A stretch of 30,000 bases of DNA from Anaeromyces robustus (GCA_002104895.1 MCFG01000078.1:140001-170000), one strand, 5' to 3'; counted from the stretch's first letter, positions 14,177 to 27,000 are shown. Notes: generated by a model from the letters alone, not told the origin. Numbers and translations are program-made.

Positions 14177-14493
14177 TCTTCAATAATATTTATTCTTATT
14201 TTTTTTTTCATAGTTACTTTTGTTCTCTGTCTTCAATAATATTTATTTTTATTATTTCTTTTTCAATTACTTTTGTTCTCTGTTTCAATAATATTTATTC
14301 TTATTTTTTTTTTTCAGTTACTTTTGTTCTCTGTCTTCAATAATATTTATTCTTATTATTTCTTTTTCAATTACTTTTGTTCTCTGTTTCAATAATATTT
14401 ATTCTTATTTTTTTTTTTCAGTTACTTTTGTTCTCTTTCTTCAATAATATTTATTCTTATTTTTTTTTTTTTTTTTTTTTTTTCAGTTACTTC
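14177..14493. repeat. Minisatellite, ~52 bp unit, six copies
   Basis: Six head-to-tail units, each reading ttcaataatatttatt, then a T-rich block, then ttacttttgttctct. Inner units alternate between two forms: one starting tcttcaa with cttattatttctttttcaat, one starting tttcaa with a plain T run and cagt. This shows amplification as a two-unit (~104 bp) block. The last copy has a T run expanded to about 26 and drifts at ttacttctgatg. Every frame has stops, so it is not coding. Confidence 0.92.
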
Positions 14494-15648
14494 TGATGAA
14501 ATATTTTTTTATAGATTTTAAATATTTTTACATACTTTATAATTATAAAAACAATATTTTCACTATCATTAATAGTTTAATATATAATATTTTTATTCAT
14601 TATTTTGTTGAAATATATATATCCAATAAAGAACTATCTTAGAAGAAAATTAAAATTAATAATATATTCAATACTATTCAAGTTTGTATTTTTCTCTGTT
14701 TGGTTATCCTATTGACGATTATATTTTTTTTTTTAATATAAAAATACAATAATAAGTATAATTAACCATAACCATGATTATTTATATAAAAAAGTTAATT
14801 AATTTTGAATTTTTATAATAATATATATATATATATATATATCATATATCATTTTGTTAGTATTATCCACATACATATATTATATTTAAATATCTTCATA
14901 ATAACTATTTGATGTAATATTAAATTTTTAAAAATTAAATAAAAGTAAATAAATCATTTCTTTCTCTCAATAATTAAACTTATAAGAAAACAAAACAAAA
15001 CAGAAAAAAAAAAAAAAAAGCAAAGAAATATTTTTTAATAATAAATAAACCATGAATAACATTATTTCATTTTTATTTTAATAAATATTTATATTAATTA
15101 GAATGAAATATATCATAAATGTTTAAGTTATTATTTATTTATTCATTTATTTTTTTTTTAAAAATTATAAGAGATTTATCATCTAACCCCATTTTTTATT
15201 ATTAATAATTGTAATTATTAATCAAAAAAGTATTGATGTTTTAGAGAGATAGATTCAACATATTATTAATATTGATTTTATATATATAGTTAAATATTTA
15301 TTTAATAAGAAATATTTTATATATATAAAAAAAGTTATATAATAATAAATATAAATAAAATAATAACTTTTTTTTTAAAAAAAATATGAAAAAAAAATAT
15401 ATATTAATTATATTATATACAAAGAATTATTTTATTAAATCAAGATTAAATAAGTAATATACTTATGTAGACCATTTAATAATATAGTTTTATATCATGA
15501 CTAAATAAATATAAAATTATTTTATTTTATTATTCATTAAATATCTGTAATTTTTATTCTTGGAAATAACATATAATGTTTATTTTTTTTTATACGCTTT
15601 CTAATATAAATATTTTATGTAATTTCCATTATATGTATTATATTTCAT

Positions 15649-15861
15649 AGAAATTTCAATATATATTTCAGTTAAAAATCAAATAATATCAAATTAATAA
15701 TTATTATTAAATAAGATTATAGGTTATTGATGAATAAAAAAATTATAATATATACAATAATAATTATCCTTAAGATCAGCAGAAATTCCAATTTTTATCT
15801 TGGTTAATGTATCAAATAGTATTTCATATCCAATTTAATAATTAATATTAAATAAGATTAT
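15649..15861. repeat. Diverged direct repeat, about 75 bp, two copies
   Basis: Bases 15649-15720 and 15781-15861 both run from agaaattYcaat to attaaataagattat, with roughly 75-80% identity and a few small indels, separated by 60 bp. Confidence 0.55.
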
Positions 15862-16317
15862 TAATTATAGTTTTAAATCATATATATAAATAATAGGTAG
15901 AATTAATGATATATTGGATTGGATAATAAAAAATATTTTTAATTAATTATTTTTATAATTAATAAAAACTATTGGAAAAAATCAATCTTTTTTAATTGTA
16001 ATAGTATAAAAAAAATTGTTTTTTTTTTTTATGTTGTTTTAGGAATAATTATTATATTAATTTATTTCAATATATTTGAGTAAAAATTTACCAATCCATA
16101 ATTTAATGAATATAAAATAATTCTAAAAAAAAAAAAAAAAAAAAAAATATGAAATAAAATAAAACTAAATAAAAGTAATGTTAATAAAAAATATAAATAT
16201 ATATTAAAATTTTATGATATAAAAACATTAAGATATTAATACAAAGAATTATTCTTATTTGAAATAAACTTTTATAACAAATTATTATATATATTTATTT
16301 AGGTAAGAATTGTTCCT

Positions 16318-17136
16318 ATGAAACTTCAAATAAAAGATGGTTTTAAAAATGGGATACTTCCATTTTTAGTAATGGCTGCCTCTATGGGAATTTTAATGAG
16401 TATATTTATGGGATTTAGGAATGTAAACAAAACACAAGTTCATCAAGTAGCAGAAGTGGCAGGTGAAGAAACTAATCCAACTATTTCTAGACTTATCTGG
16501 TGTATAGTTGGTTTTATTCTGGGTATTGTACTTATTATAATATCTGAAATAGTATATATAAGAGATAATAAGGTTAAAGATGATTATAACCTTACTAACA
16601 CGGATAATTTTAACAAAGATGGTAATAATGATAAAAATAATAGTAAACTTAAACTTATGAATACTTGGACTATAGCTGTTACTAGTGGTATAATAATATG
16701 GCAATCCATAGGAGAATGTTTATGGCATTATGGAGTAGAAGTAAAAAATGATGAAGGAGATCGATCTTTTGCCAATTTTTCTCGTATTGAAAGTATACAA
16801 GGTATACCTTTCTTTATTATATTAGCACTTATCTTCTTTTACGGATATGGTAAATTAGGTTTTGGTGTTGAAAGTTGTCTTGGTTCCTTCCTTAGTAATT
16901 GGTATGGTCATATTTGTATGATTGGTACCTATCCTATTGCATTAGCTTGTGGTGTAAAAATGGAAATGAGTTCATGGTATAGACTTGTAGGAATAATAAA
17001 TACTATTTTTTTTCTATTTATAGGTTTATATTTAATTTTTACTAAAAAATCCAAACCAATAAAATATTTAGCTTCATGTAGTTTGTATGCCGCTATAGGT
17101 ATAGTAATATTTGGTGTTATACTTGGTGAGACATAG
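16318..17136 (+). CDS. Unrecognised seven-segment membrane protein
   Basis: A 272-residue intronless gene; I do not recognise the family. Hydrophobic segments lie at about 12-32, 59-81, 115-137, 161-181, 190-212, 221-241 and 249-270. Between segments 2 and 3 is a charged, Asn-rich loop (about 84-112). Conserved-looking motifs are WQSIGECLWHYG (128-139) entering the lumenal or cytosolic side of segment 3, RIESIQG (156-162), KLGFGVESC (179-187) and FLSNWYGH (191-198); these Trp/His/Cys-rich stretches suggest a real functional core rather than chance hydrophobicity. There is no cleavable signal peptide beyond segment 1. An in-frame TAG at 16300-16302 limits the 5' end; ttatttag there could also be a splice acceptor, so an upstream exon cannot be excluded, but I see none. 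An AATAAA-like element follows the stop at about 17166. The compact, intronless, bacterial-looking layout suggests possible acquisition from a bacterium; that is inference. Confidence 0.85.
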   Translation: MKLQIKDGFKNGILPFLVMAASMGILMSIFMGFRNVNKTQVHQVAEVAGEETNPTISRLIWCIVGFILGIVLIIISEIVYIRDNKVKDDYNLTNTDNFNKDGNNDKNNSKLKLMNTWTIAVTSGIIIWQSIGECLWHYGVEVKNDEGDRSFANFSRIESIQGIPFFIILALIFFYGYGKLGFGVESCLGSFLSNWYGHICMIGTYPIALACGVKMEMSSWYRLVGIINTIFFLFIGLYLIFTKKSKPIKYLASCSLYAAIGIVIFGVILGET

Positions 17137-17310
17137 ATATAAATGTATATTTTCAACTGTTTTAAAAATAAAAATACAATTTTAATTTTTTTTATTAATT
17201 AATAAAATAATATAATAAAAATGTATTATTTTAAATTATAAATAAATTCACTTTCATATTAAATAGAATTAAAAAATTAATAGATAAATAAAATAAAATA
17301 AAATAATAAA

Positions 17311-17317
<7 letters not shown>

Positions 17318-17359
<42 letters not shown>

Positions 17360-17365
17360 TTTTTT
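17318..17365. repeat. (AT)n followed by a T run
   Basis: About 24 bp of AT dinucleotides followed directly by about 23 T residues, 180 bp after the membrane-protein stop codon. Confidence 0.9.
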
Positions 17366-17698
17366 CTATTTTTCAATAATTTTGTGATTATAAATACTTT
17401 TGATAATAAATATTGACAACTTTTTCTCATATTCATAAGCTTTATTTACACATATAAATTTTTAAATATTTTTCTCTATAAGTAAATCAATAAATAAGTA
17501 AGTAAATAAATAAATAGTTAAATAAACTAAAAAAAAAAAGTTATATTTCACAAAAAAAAAGAATTTTATATATTATTTCTTTGGTTCAAATATTACTTTT
17601 ATTTTTATATTTTATTTTAAAGTAATTAATGTTATAAATATAAAAATTTACATATATTTAAATTTAATTCATATATAAAAACAAAAATATATACTTTA

Positions 17699-17810
17699 TT
17701 GCATATTTAAATTAATAATTGCATATTTAAATTAATAATTATAAAATAGTTTAGTGTTATATTCATCAATATCATAAAAAAAATGGATAAATACAAAACT
17801 AAACTATTTT
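17699..17810. repeat. 20 bp tandem duplication plus 13 bp inverted repeat
   Basis: ttgcatatttaaattaataa is repeated head to tail at 17699-17738. Next to it, aaaatagtttagt (17743-17755) and actaaactatttt (17798-17810) are exact reverse complements around a 42-nt loop. Confidence 0.75.
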
Positions 17811-17993
17811 GTAATTAAGTTAAATATATACTATTAATCAATAATAATTACATTATTTTTTAAAATAAATATATCCATTTTGATCATTATTACTTAATTT
17901 AATAATACATTTATTAATATTTATTAATATCAAATATATATATTTATCTTATTAATATATTAAATATTAATTTTTTTCAAGTGTTAATTACAA

Positions 17994-17994
<1 letters not shown>

Positions 17995-18032
<38 letters not shown>
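17995..18032. repeat. (TTA)n microsatellite
   Basis: About twelve TTA units running into a T tract. Confidence 0.9.
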
Positions 18033-18033
<1 letters not shown>

Positions 18034-18325
18034 TTTTTTTTTTTTACATATTTGTTTAATAATTATTAGAATTAGGTTAATCATCAATAATAATATATAT
18101 TCTTTTATTTTCATCATCATTTATATACATATTTTACAATATACAGAAATGAAAAAAAAAAAAAATAAATAAAAGAATTGTTGTTATCAATGACGTGGCT
18201 CTTTTAATTTTATATTGTTTCAAATCGTTCAAAAATATTGTAATATTTTTATTATTTAAAAAATAATAATATATATTAATAATTAACATAAACGGCATTA
18301 AAAATTTTTTTTAAAGCGGCAATTT

Positions 18326-18327
<2 letters not shown>

Positions 18328-18374
<47 letters not shown>
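18328..18374. repeat. (AAT)n microsatellite
   Basis: About fifteen uninterrupted AAT units. Confidence 0.95.
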
Positions 18375-18376
<2 letters not shown>

Positions 18377-18600
18377 GATTTTAAATTTCTTCAATTAAAA
18401 AACATATTTTTATTTTTGATAATTGTTTTGATAAAATAATTAATATAAAATATATTACAAGAAGAGAAAAAAAAATATTAAAATTTCAATGTATAATAAA
18501 TAATTTAGACTAAAAGTATAAAAGAAAATTATAAAATAAAAAAAAAACAGAATATTTGAAATAAATAATAAAAAATAATAAATAAAGTAAGATGATAACA

Positions 18601-18612
18601 AATAAAATAAAA

Positions 18613-18675
<63 letters not shown>

Positions 18676-18676
18676 A

Positions 18677-18742
<66 letters not shown>

Positions 18743-18760
18743 AATTAATTAATTAATTAA
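18601..18760. repeat. (AAAT)n microsatellite, ~160 bp
   Basis: About 35 AAAT units with one early irregularity (near 18676, aaattaaat), ending in (AATT)n from about 18739. Confidence 0.95.
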
Positions 18761-19779
18761 AAAAAAAACAATTATATATAAGATCCAGATATATCCAATA
18801 AAATTTGGTAAGAAAAATTAATAACAAAAAAAAAAAGACACTTTAATATTAAATTTTTATACACTAATAAAATATTTTTAATTTCAAATAATAAAATAAC
18901 AGTAAATATAATAAATAATAAATAATAATATATTTTATAATGTATTATTAATAATACATTTATGTATATTCTTATTAATATTATTAATACATGAATGTAT
19001 ATATAATTGTATACAATTATTATAAATATCAAATAATCTAATATTAAATAATACAGTATAGTATATTATATTATATTATATTATATTATATATAAGTAAT
19101 TATTTTTTTATATAGAATAATAATGTATGATAACTTCATTATACTAATTGTAATTGTAATGGTATATAAAAAAAGAATATTAAAAAATATTATTAATTAT
19201 AATTTAAAAACAGAAATATTTATACAAAAATTATTTTTTTATTTTTTTAAAAATGGATGGTATTTTCTTTTTTTATTATTAAAACTATATTAAATATAAT
19301 ATAATTAATTTATTGAATAAATTATTTTATATAGATAATAACTAATTATTTTAAGCCTTTTTTAAAAAATATATATTAAACAATGCTTTTATTGATTTAA
19401 TATATTATTATTATATATGTATTATAATTTAATATATATTATTATATACTTACTTTTATTCTATGTACAATTATACTATCTATGACATTGTAGTCATGCA
19501 TTGAGTTGTTTTATATAAATAGATTATAATTGAATATATACATCAAAATAATAGAAATAAAAAAAAAAATTTTTTTTTTTAACATTCAATAATCATAATA
19601 TCAAAAAAATGTTTTTTTTTTTTTTTTTTTTTTTTTTAGTATTTTTAATATATTATTAATAATAAAATTTATCATTTGTTATTTATTGATTTATATAAAT
19701 TTAATTTATGATTATGATAGCTATAAATATAAATAAAAATGTTAATAAATAATAGTAAATATTAATAGATAAATAAATA

Positions 19780-19846
19780 ATAAATAAATAAATAAGTAAA
19801 TAAGTAAATAAGTAAATAAGTAAATAAATAAATAAATAAATAATAT
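19780..19846. repeat. (AAAT)n with an (AAGT AAAT)n core
   Basis: Plain AAAT units flank a block in which aagtaaat repeats about four times, a two-unit higher-order pattern. Confidence 0.9.
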
Positions 19847-20012
19847 CATTATATGGGCTGAGATTATTAAAATTTGTATTTAAAATAAGTTTTTGATATG
19901 ACTTAATCTTATTATTAATGGAATAATTTTGTAGTTATTAATGATTTTATATTAGAACTATAAAACATATAAAATTTTATAAAAGAATATTAATACATAT
20001 AATATATAGACA

Positions 20013-20107
20013 TATTAGAAATAGAAACTAAATGAAATTATTAATTATAATTGAAATGTAAAATTTTTTTTATTTATAATAGAATTTAGTTTTCTATTTC
20101 TAACATA
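20013..20107. repeat. Inverted repeat, ~21 bp arms
   Basis: The left arm tattagaaatagaaactaaat (20013-20033) matches the reverse complement of 20084-20106 with about one mismatch and one inserted base. The loop is about 50 nt. The arms carry several G and C residues, which is unusual here. Confidence 0.7.
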
Positions 20108-20151
20108 CAATATTAAAAAAAAAAAAGAGTACAAAATATTAAAAAAGAATA

Positions 20152-20154
<3 letters not shown>

Positions 20155-20186
<32 letters not shown>

Positions 20187-20188
20187 AT
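20155..20188. repeat. (AAAT)n microsatellite
   Basis: About eight AAAT units. Confidence 0.9.
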
Positions 20189-23100
20189 TTATTAATAATA
20201 GACTCAAAGAATATAAAGAATATGTAATTATATTTATATATTTTTATTTATTAATATTAATAATTATATTTTAAATATATATAAATTAAATATTATTCAT
20301 ATATAATAACTATTATATTATATATAAATATTATCATATAAATTTTCAAAAAATGTTTAATTAAATTTATTAAAAAAAAATATTACAGAAAATTAAAATG
20401 AAAAAGTTTAAATTGTATATAAAAATAATTAATGTAACCAAATAAAAATTAACAATAGTAAATAATAAATAAATAGAGAAGAAAACAATAATTATTAATA
20501 ATTAAAACTGATCAAAGTGAATATTTTTTTCTAAAATGAAGAATTATAAAGAAGTTATAAAACAGTTTTAACTTTTTTTTTTAACTTTTTTTCTATTTTA
20601 TCATTACTTTTATACCTTACAAAATGATAATAATTAACAATGAAATAAAAATGAAATCTTTTTTTTTCTTAATATAATATTATTTAGTATATTTTATATT
20701 TTATATAGTAGTCTTTTTTTTCTGAACTATTTATTAACAACTATTAAAAAAAAGCACTTCTTTAAATAAAATAAAGAAAATAATAATTACATGTTATTTA
20801 CAATATTTACAAACTTTGATTAAAAGGCCTTTTAACATTTTAACATAATAGTTTATTTAAACTTTATTAAACTTTTTTTTTTAAGACGTACTACTTTTAA
20901 ATAGTATAGAAAGGTTTTTTTTTTAATAAACCATATTTAATATTATATTATATACTATTTAAAATAGTATTAAAAGTATATAATATTTTATATACTTAGT
21001 TTATATATAAAATATGAAGATCTAAATATATTTTTCATTATTTTCATACCATCTTACAAGATAAATTAATATTCAATTTTTTTAACTTTTTTTTTTTCTT
21101 TTTCTTCTTCCTTTATTAACCTTAATACTATGGAGATAAGTAAGTGTATATTATTTATAAAATAATTCTTTAAACAAGCAATTAATTTGACTTTAACATT
21201 TTAACATTTTTATTATTATTAAAAACAAAAAAAAAAAGTAAATGAAAAATACAATTAAAATTAAAATGTATTTTTTAAATGTATATAATAATATATATTG
21301 AATATATTTTATATTTAAATATTAATAAAATTTTTAATATATTTTTATCATAATTACACAACTGAACTTTATTTTTAAATTTTAAATTAAATTTTTTAGT
21401 GTATTTTATATACTCAATATATTGAATACATTTATTATATTATAATTTAATATATTATGCAATTAACATTTTTATATAATTAATGCATTTATTATAACGG
21501 CTGATCCTATTGAATGTTTATATTTAATATATATTGGCAAATTAATAATACATCTTTATGTTTATTATTTATTATATATAGAATTGTAAAGAAAAGAAAT
21601 CATTTTTCAGTTTTAAAAAATTATGTTATAAAAATTTATAATGAATATTATAAGTATTCCTTATATATATTAGATATTTTTATTATAAATTGTTAAGTAT
21701 ATATATGTATTTATTATAGTTCATATATAGTTATAATGTTTTGAAGAATAATTGAAAATTCATACTTTAATATACCTATAAATATATTTTAAATCAAATT
21801 AATATAAATTTAAGAATAGTTGTATAATAATAATAATAATAATAATAATATATATATATATTATAATAATATTAAAATTTTTATTAAATTATATAAAAAT
21901 GTAGTACTATTTTAAAACCTTCATATATAAATTAATATTATTATATAGATGTATTATAAATATATTATAAACAACTATATATTTAATAATAAATCAATAT
22001 ATAATAAAAATTAAGCTTTAATTTTAATATTATTTTTTAAATTTTAAAAAATTTAAATAATATTATCCATATAAAATAAATTAATTTAAAAAAAGCTAAA
22101 TATATATTATTTTATTCTAAATACAATATATTTTAATATATGATAAGTATAAAGATAAAATAAAGGTTATATAAAAAATTTTAGAACATTTATAATATAA
22201 TAATTATTATCTATAGTTGTTCAATATATTTAATTATTAATGTAATATGATAATCAATATAATAATAATAATATTAATAAAAAATGAATATAAAAAAAAC
22301 AAAATTCCCTTTTTTTAAATTTTTTTTTTTTTTACTTCATATATATTTTTTTATTTAAAAATTTCATATATTATTTAGTTCTTTTTTTTTTTATAATTAT
22401 TTTAGTAATTATATTGTTCATATTAATAATTATTATATAATTATATCTTTTTTTTTTTTTTTTTTTTAAAATTTTCTTTTTTATTTTTTTGATTTCAATA
22501 TTGACTTTTTGTAGATAATTTTTCAATATTAAAAAATTAAAAAAAGAAAATTATTAATAAGACAAAAAAAAAAAAAAAAAGAAAAAAGAAAAAAGTTCAT
22601 TAAGAAGATAAATTATATAAAAGAAAAAGAATAAAAAAGGATGAAAGAATTTTAAGGGATAATAATCAAAATTAAAATATAAAAAATTCATATAATTTTA
22701 AATTAAATTAAAATAAACAAGAAATTAGTAAATTAAAATATTTTTAAAAAGATACTTTATAGTTATTTTTTTTACAAAATAAAAAATAATCGTAAAATAT
22801 AACAATAAAAATAAATAAATAATATTTATAATTAAATTTAAAAAGAATTTGATATATTAAACAAACAAGTAATAAATAAATAAACAAAATTAGTAAATTG
22901 AAATCAATAAATTAAAAAAAAATAAATAAAAATATTAAATAATTTAATTGTTAGAAAGATACTTAAAATTTATGATAATAAATAATAATATATTTGATTT
23001 TAGTAATAAATTGTATAGAAAAATCAAATAAAACGTATTTTTCTTAATTATTTATGAAAATAATAATAATATTATTTATTTAAAAGAAATAATCTAGTTA

Positions 23101-24051
23101 GCTGGTAAAAAATAAAAAGTATAATAAATTAGTTTTAAATTATTTTCCTTAAAATTAATTTATTTAATTTATTCTTTTTTTTAATAATTTATTTTATATG
23201 TTCTTTTTTAAATAAAAATATTATATTAAATTAGAAAAAAAATTAAAAAAAACCCTTTGATTATTAGGGTAAATAATTTAAAAATAAAATAAAGCAAAAT
23301 AAAAAAAAATAAAATAATAAAATTAAAAAATTAAAACAAAAAAAAAATAAAAATTAAAACAAAATAAAAAATCAAAAATTAAAATTAAAATATTAAAACA
23401 AAATAATAAAATAAAATATAATATAATAAATAAACAAAATAAAACGTGAAATAAGTTATTTTTATATAATATAAAGAGAAAATATATTGCAAATATATTT
23501 ATATGAAAAAAGTATATCATTTTTAAGAAAAAGTTAATAATTGTATATATTTCTTTTCTTTATTTTCGAAGTAAATAACTTAATCAGTAAAGAAAAATAA
23601 AAAAAAACAACAGCATTAAATTTTAAATTTTAAATATTAAATATTTTATAACAGTATTTAAAAATAATATTGTGAACAAAATAATATATTATTTTTCATA
23701 TCACATTAACCCCATATTTAAAAATCAGTAAAGAATAAAGAATACAAAAAGTATTTTTAATCAAAGAGATTTGTAAAATATAATATTAAAAATACATCAT
23801 ATATATTTTAATAACATAGTTTATTTTTAATTTATTACATAGTAATTTATTTTTATTTATTAAAAATTTTGAAAATTTTTAAAACATTGTTAATAAAAAT
23901 AAAGTAACAAATTAAAAAGCAAAAATCTGGTATTTTAAATTATATTGAATGCAGAAAATCTTGTTAAGGGATATAAATTTTCATTAATAATCAAATATTT
24001 AACACTATAATAAATTAAATATTAAACATACAATCAAATAAAATATTAAAA

Positions 24052-27000
24052 ATGTCTGAAATAACAATAAGTGAACATAATAATAATTTTGATATTGAAA
24101 AATCTAATTTAGCAAATAACTATTGTTATAAGAATAAATCCATAACAATAAAAGAAAATTGTACATATTCAAACATAACTAAGTCAGATTTTTCTAATTA
24201 TTTTCCAAAAGAAAAAGCTATTGCTCTTTACTATACCCAAAATATGAATACAGAAAGAAAAATTGATTCTCATTCTTCATTAAATAATACAGTTAATAGA
24301 CCTGGAAATGAAACATACCCTCATTCTCAATGGTCTAAAGTAAATATGTCAGATTCAATATCTCAACAAAATCTTATTTTAAATGATTTGATTCATGCAT
24401 TGAAATATTATAATGATGATATTAGTCTTATGATTAAAGATTTATTTAATTCAAATTTTGAAAGTAATAAAGATGTTTTAGCCTTGTATGATATTGAAGA
24501 TTTTTTTAAATATTCTTTAATAGTAGGACAAAAAGAATGTATGATAAGCGAAAATATAATTAAAAGTTTTAATTATTTAACGAAATGCTTAATTGATAAA
24601 AATCAAGAAATTCAAAAGTTACAAGAACAACTTTCAGATACTAAGTTTAATCAATACTTTACTAGATTGAAGCAAGCTGCAAATATATTTGAATCTTCTG
24701 GTGATATACAGTCATTTCTTCAAAAGGATGAATTTAATTGTGAATGTTTAGCACAGTTAGAAGAAATTACTGAACAAATGGATAGTAATAAATCTTATTA
24801 CCAAAAACAAATTCAAGAATTGTTAAATGAAATTCGTCAAAGAGATGAACTTTTAGATTGCTATCAAAAGAGGGAAAGTTATTTATTTAATACATATTAT
24901 CCAGAATTGATTACAAAATGTAGGTATAATGATTTATCAAATACAAATAACATGGAAGATATTGTAAATGAAATGAATCAACAACTTGAAAAAGTAGAAA
25001 AAGCTTTCCAAGAAAAGCTTATTATAAAAAATGCTTTAATTGAAGAAGTTAATAATCAAAAGTTAGTGATGGAAGCTGCTTATATTGAAAAATTAAAGAG
25101 AAAGGATGAAACCATAAATTGTATGAATCAACAATTTGCTGAAAAAGAAGATATGTATAAAAAAGAAATTGATCATTATAAAAAGTGTTCAAGTAGTCAA
25201 GTTAAATTGGCTGAAAAGATAAGAACTGAAATTCAAAATCAACAAATTGAATATTGCAAAAAAATGGATGAAATGCAACAAAGTTTAGATAGTCGTGGAA
25301 AAATTATTGCATATGTACAAAATAAATTAAATATTAGGGAAAATGAATTGAAAATTGCAAATATAAAATATACAACAGCTGAAAGACAAATGAATATTGA
25401 AAAAGATCAATATAAGCGTGAAATTACAAATTTAAAGGATGAATTAGAAAAAACTAATGAAGATATTGAAGATTTGGAAAATGAACTTGATACTCAAGAA
25501 GAAACATTATTGGAAGAACATAGAGAAGAAATTACTCGTTTAGAAAAAGAACATGATACACAACTTAATAAACTATGGAATATAATTGATCAACGTGAAA
25601 ATACAATTAGTGAAATGGAGGATCAAATTGATGAATTAAAAGAAAAGACTAAGAATTTAGAAGAATCACTTACTAAGTATGAAAATATAGAAAAACAAGA
25701 AGAATCAGAGGAAATCCTCGAGGAAGAAATTTTAGAAGAAGAAAATATTGATGATATAAATGAAAAAAGTAATATAACAGTAACAGGTGATGCATCTGAA
25801 GAAATTATTATTTTTGAAGAAGACTTTTCTGACCAAAGTAAAATTAGTGATCAAATAAGAGAAGATTATTATAACTCTAGTGTTCTTATGTCTAATTTCA
25901 GTAATGAAGATAATATTGAAATAGAGGATGAGAAAACTGGCTTAACTACCACTGAAGAAAGATTTGATGATGCAAATAGTTTAACTTTAACAGAAGATAT
26001 AACGGAGGATAGTGATGTTGAGGAAAGAAGAGAATTTGTTGAAGAAGAAAATGAAGAAAGAGAAGAATTAGACTTAGAAAGAGAAATAAGAAAAGTGAAT
26101 GAAGAAAATGAACAATTAAGATGTCAACTTGAAATTATGAAACATGATAATTTCAATTTGAAGGAACAACTACAACAAGAAAAAGAGAAAATTAAACAAG
26201 AAAACGAAAAATGCATCCTTCAACAAAAAGAATGTGAAGATCTTGCATTGAAATATTCAAACATTTATAATGAAAAGGAAGAAATTAAGAATAAATATCA
26301 AACGTTAGAAAATGAAAATAAGAGAATAGAAGAACATAGTCATAAAGTAGAAAAGGATTATGAAATTTCTATTGAAAAACAAGCTATGGAATTCCAAAAG
26401 GAAAAAGAAATTCTTGAAAATCAATTGAAACAATTAGAAACTTCTGTAAAGAACACAATTTCTATGGATGAATATGAATCTCTTCAAAAAGAATTAGAAA
26501 TTGCATTAGAAAATGTAAATGAACAACGTAGAAAGAAGAATTATCTTAAACAAAAATTAGCTAATCAACATGAGAAGAATCAAGTATTGGTAGAGTTAAT
26601 TAAAAAGGAAAGAATTCAAAGTAAAGAAGAAATTCGTATGTTGAAACAATCATGCGTAAAACAGAATGGAAGAATAAAGGCTATTTTGAAGCAAGTCAAA
26701 GATGGTTTAGTGACAGCTGAGCATATTGATTTGGATCGTATAGTTAAACGTATGAAGAGTGAACGTTTAATTATGAATAATGAATATGAACGACTTAAAA
26801 AAGTAACTTCTTCATTATCAATTAAATCCGCTTCTAAAAAGCAATCTTTTGTTATAAAAAGTGGTGATGGTTTTACAGAACTACCTTTAAATTATAAAGG
26901 AAGTCGTAAGGACCTAAACCAGGGAGAAAGTGTTGAAATTACTATTAAGAATTCAAAAGCATCTAATAATCAATGTAATGAGAATAAAATTCTTATTAAA

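Larger units (their letters stand above)
9369..16317. other. Gene-poor spacer, about 7 kb
   Basis: No complete gene, tRNA or recognisable snRNA seen. Bases 9369-12200 are simple A/T sequence with short (AT)n runs; an open frame at 10169-10423 is Ile/Leu/Phe/Lys only and has no protein character. From 12290 to 15861 the region is structured: hairpin at 12294-12328, terminal-inverted-repeat element at 12358-12608, palindrome 12924-12969, tandem duplication 12972-13216, broken coding-like island at about 13240-14100, minisatellite 14177-14493 and a diverged direct repeat 15649-15861. Bases 15862-16317 are plain A/T sequence upstream of the membrane-protein gene. Confidence 0.6.
17137..24051. other. 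Gene-poor spacer, about 6.9 kb
   Basis: I see no gene, tRNA or structured RNA. Short open frames (for example 17981-18172, 18772-19032, 21514-21696 and 23323-23520 on either strand) are strings of Ile, Leu, Phe, Tyr, Asn and Lys, as expected in such AT-rich DNA. Contents are microsatellites and hairpins listed separately, many poly-A and poly-T runs, and a 16 bp perfect palindrome ttaaaaggccttttaa at 20820-20835. Confidence 0.65.

Noticed and set aside
14177-14493. Array considered as CRISPR
   Set aside because: The repeats are contiguous with no unique spacers, in a eukaryotic genome with introns.
16393-16704. Minus-strand open frame opposite the membrane-protein gene
   Set aside because: Antisense shadow; the plus-strand frame is longer and has the credible motifs. 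The same applies to 16929-17156.
17575-17605. ggttcaaat resembling a tRNA T-arm
   Set aside because: No acceptor stem, D-arm or anticodon arm can be formed around it. No other tRNA-like box was found in the window.
21060-21140. Minus-strand basic stretch (GRRKRKKK-like) suggesting a nuclear protein end
   Set aside because: It is a purine tract translated in one frame, followed at once by a stop, with no upstream exon.
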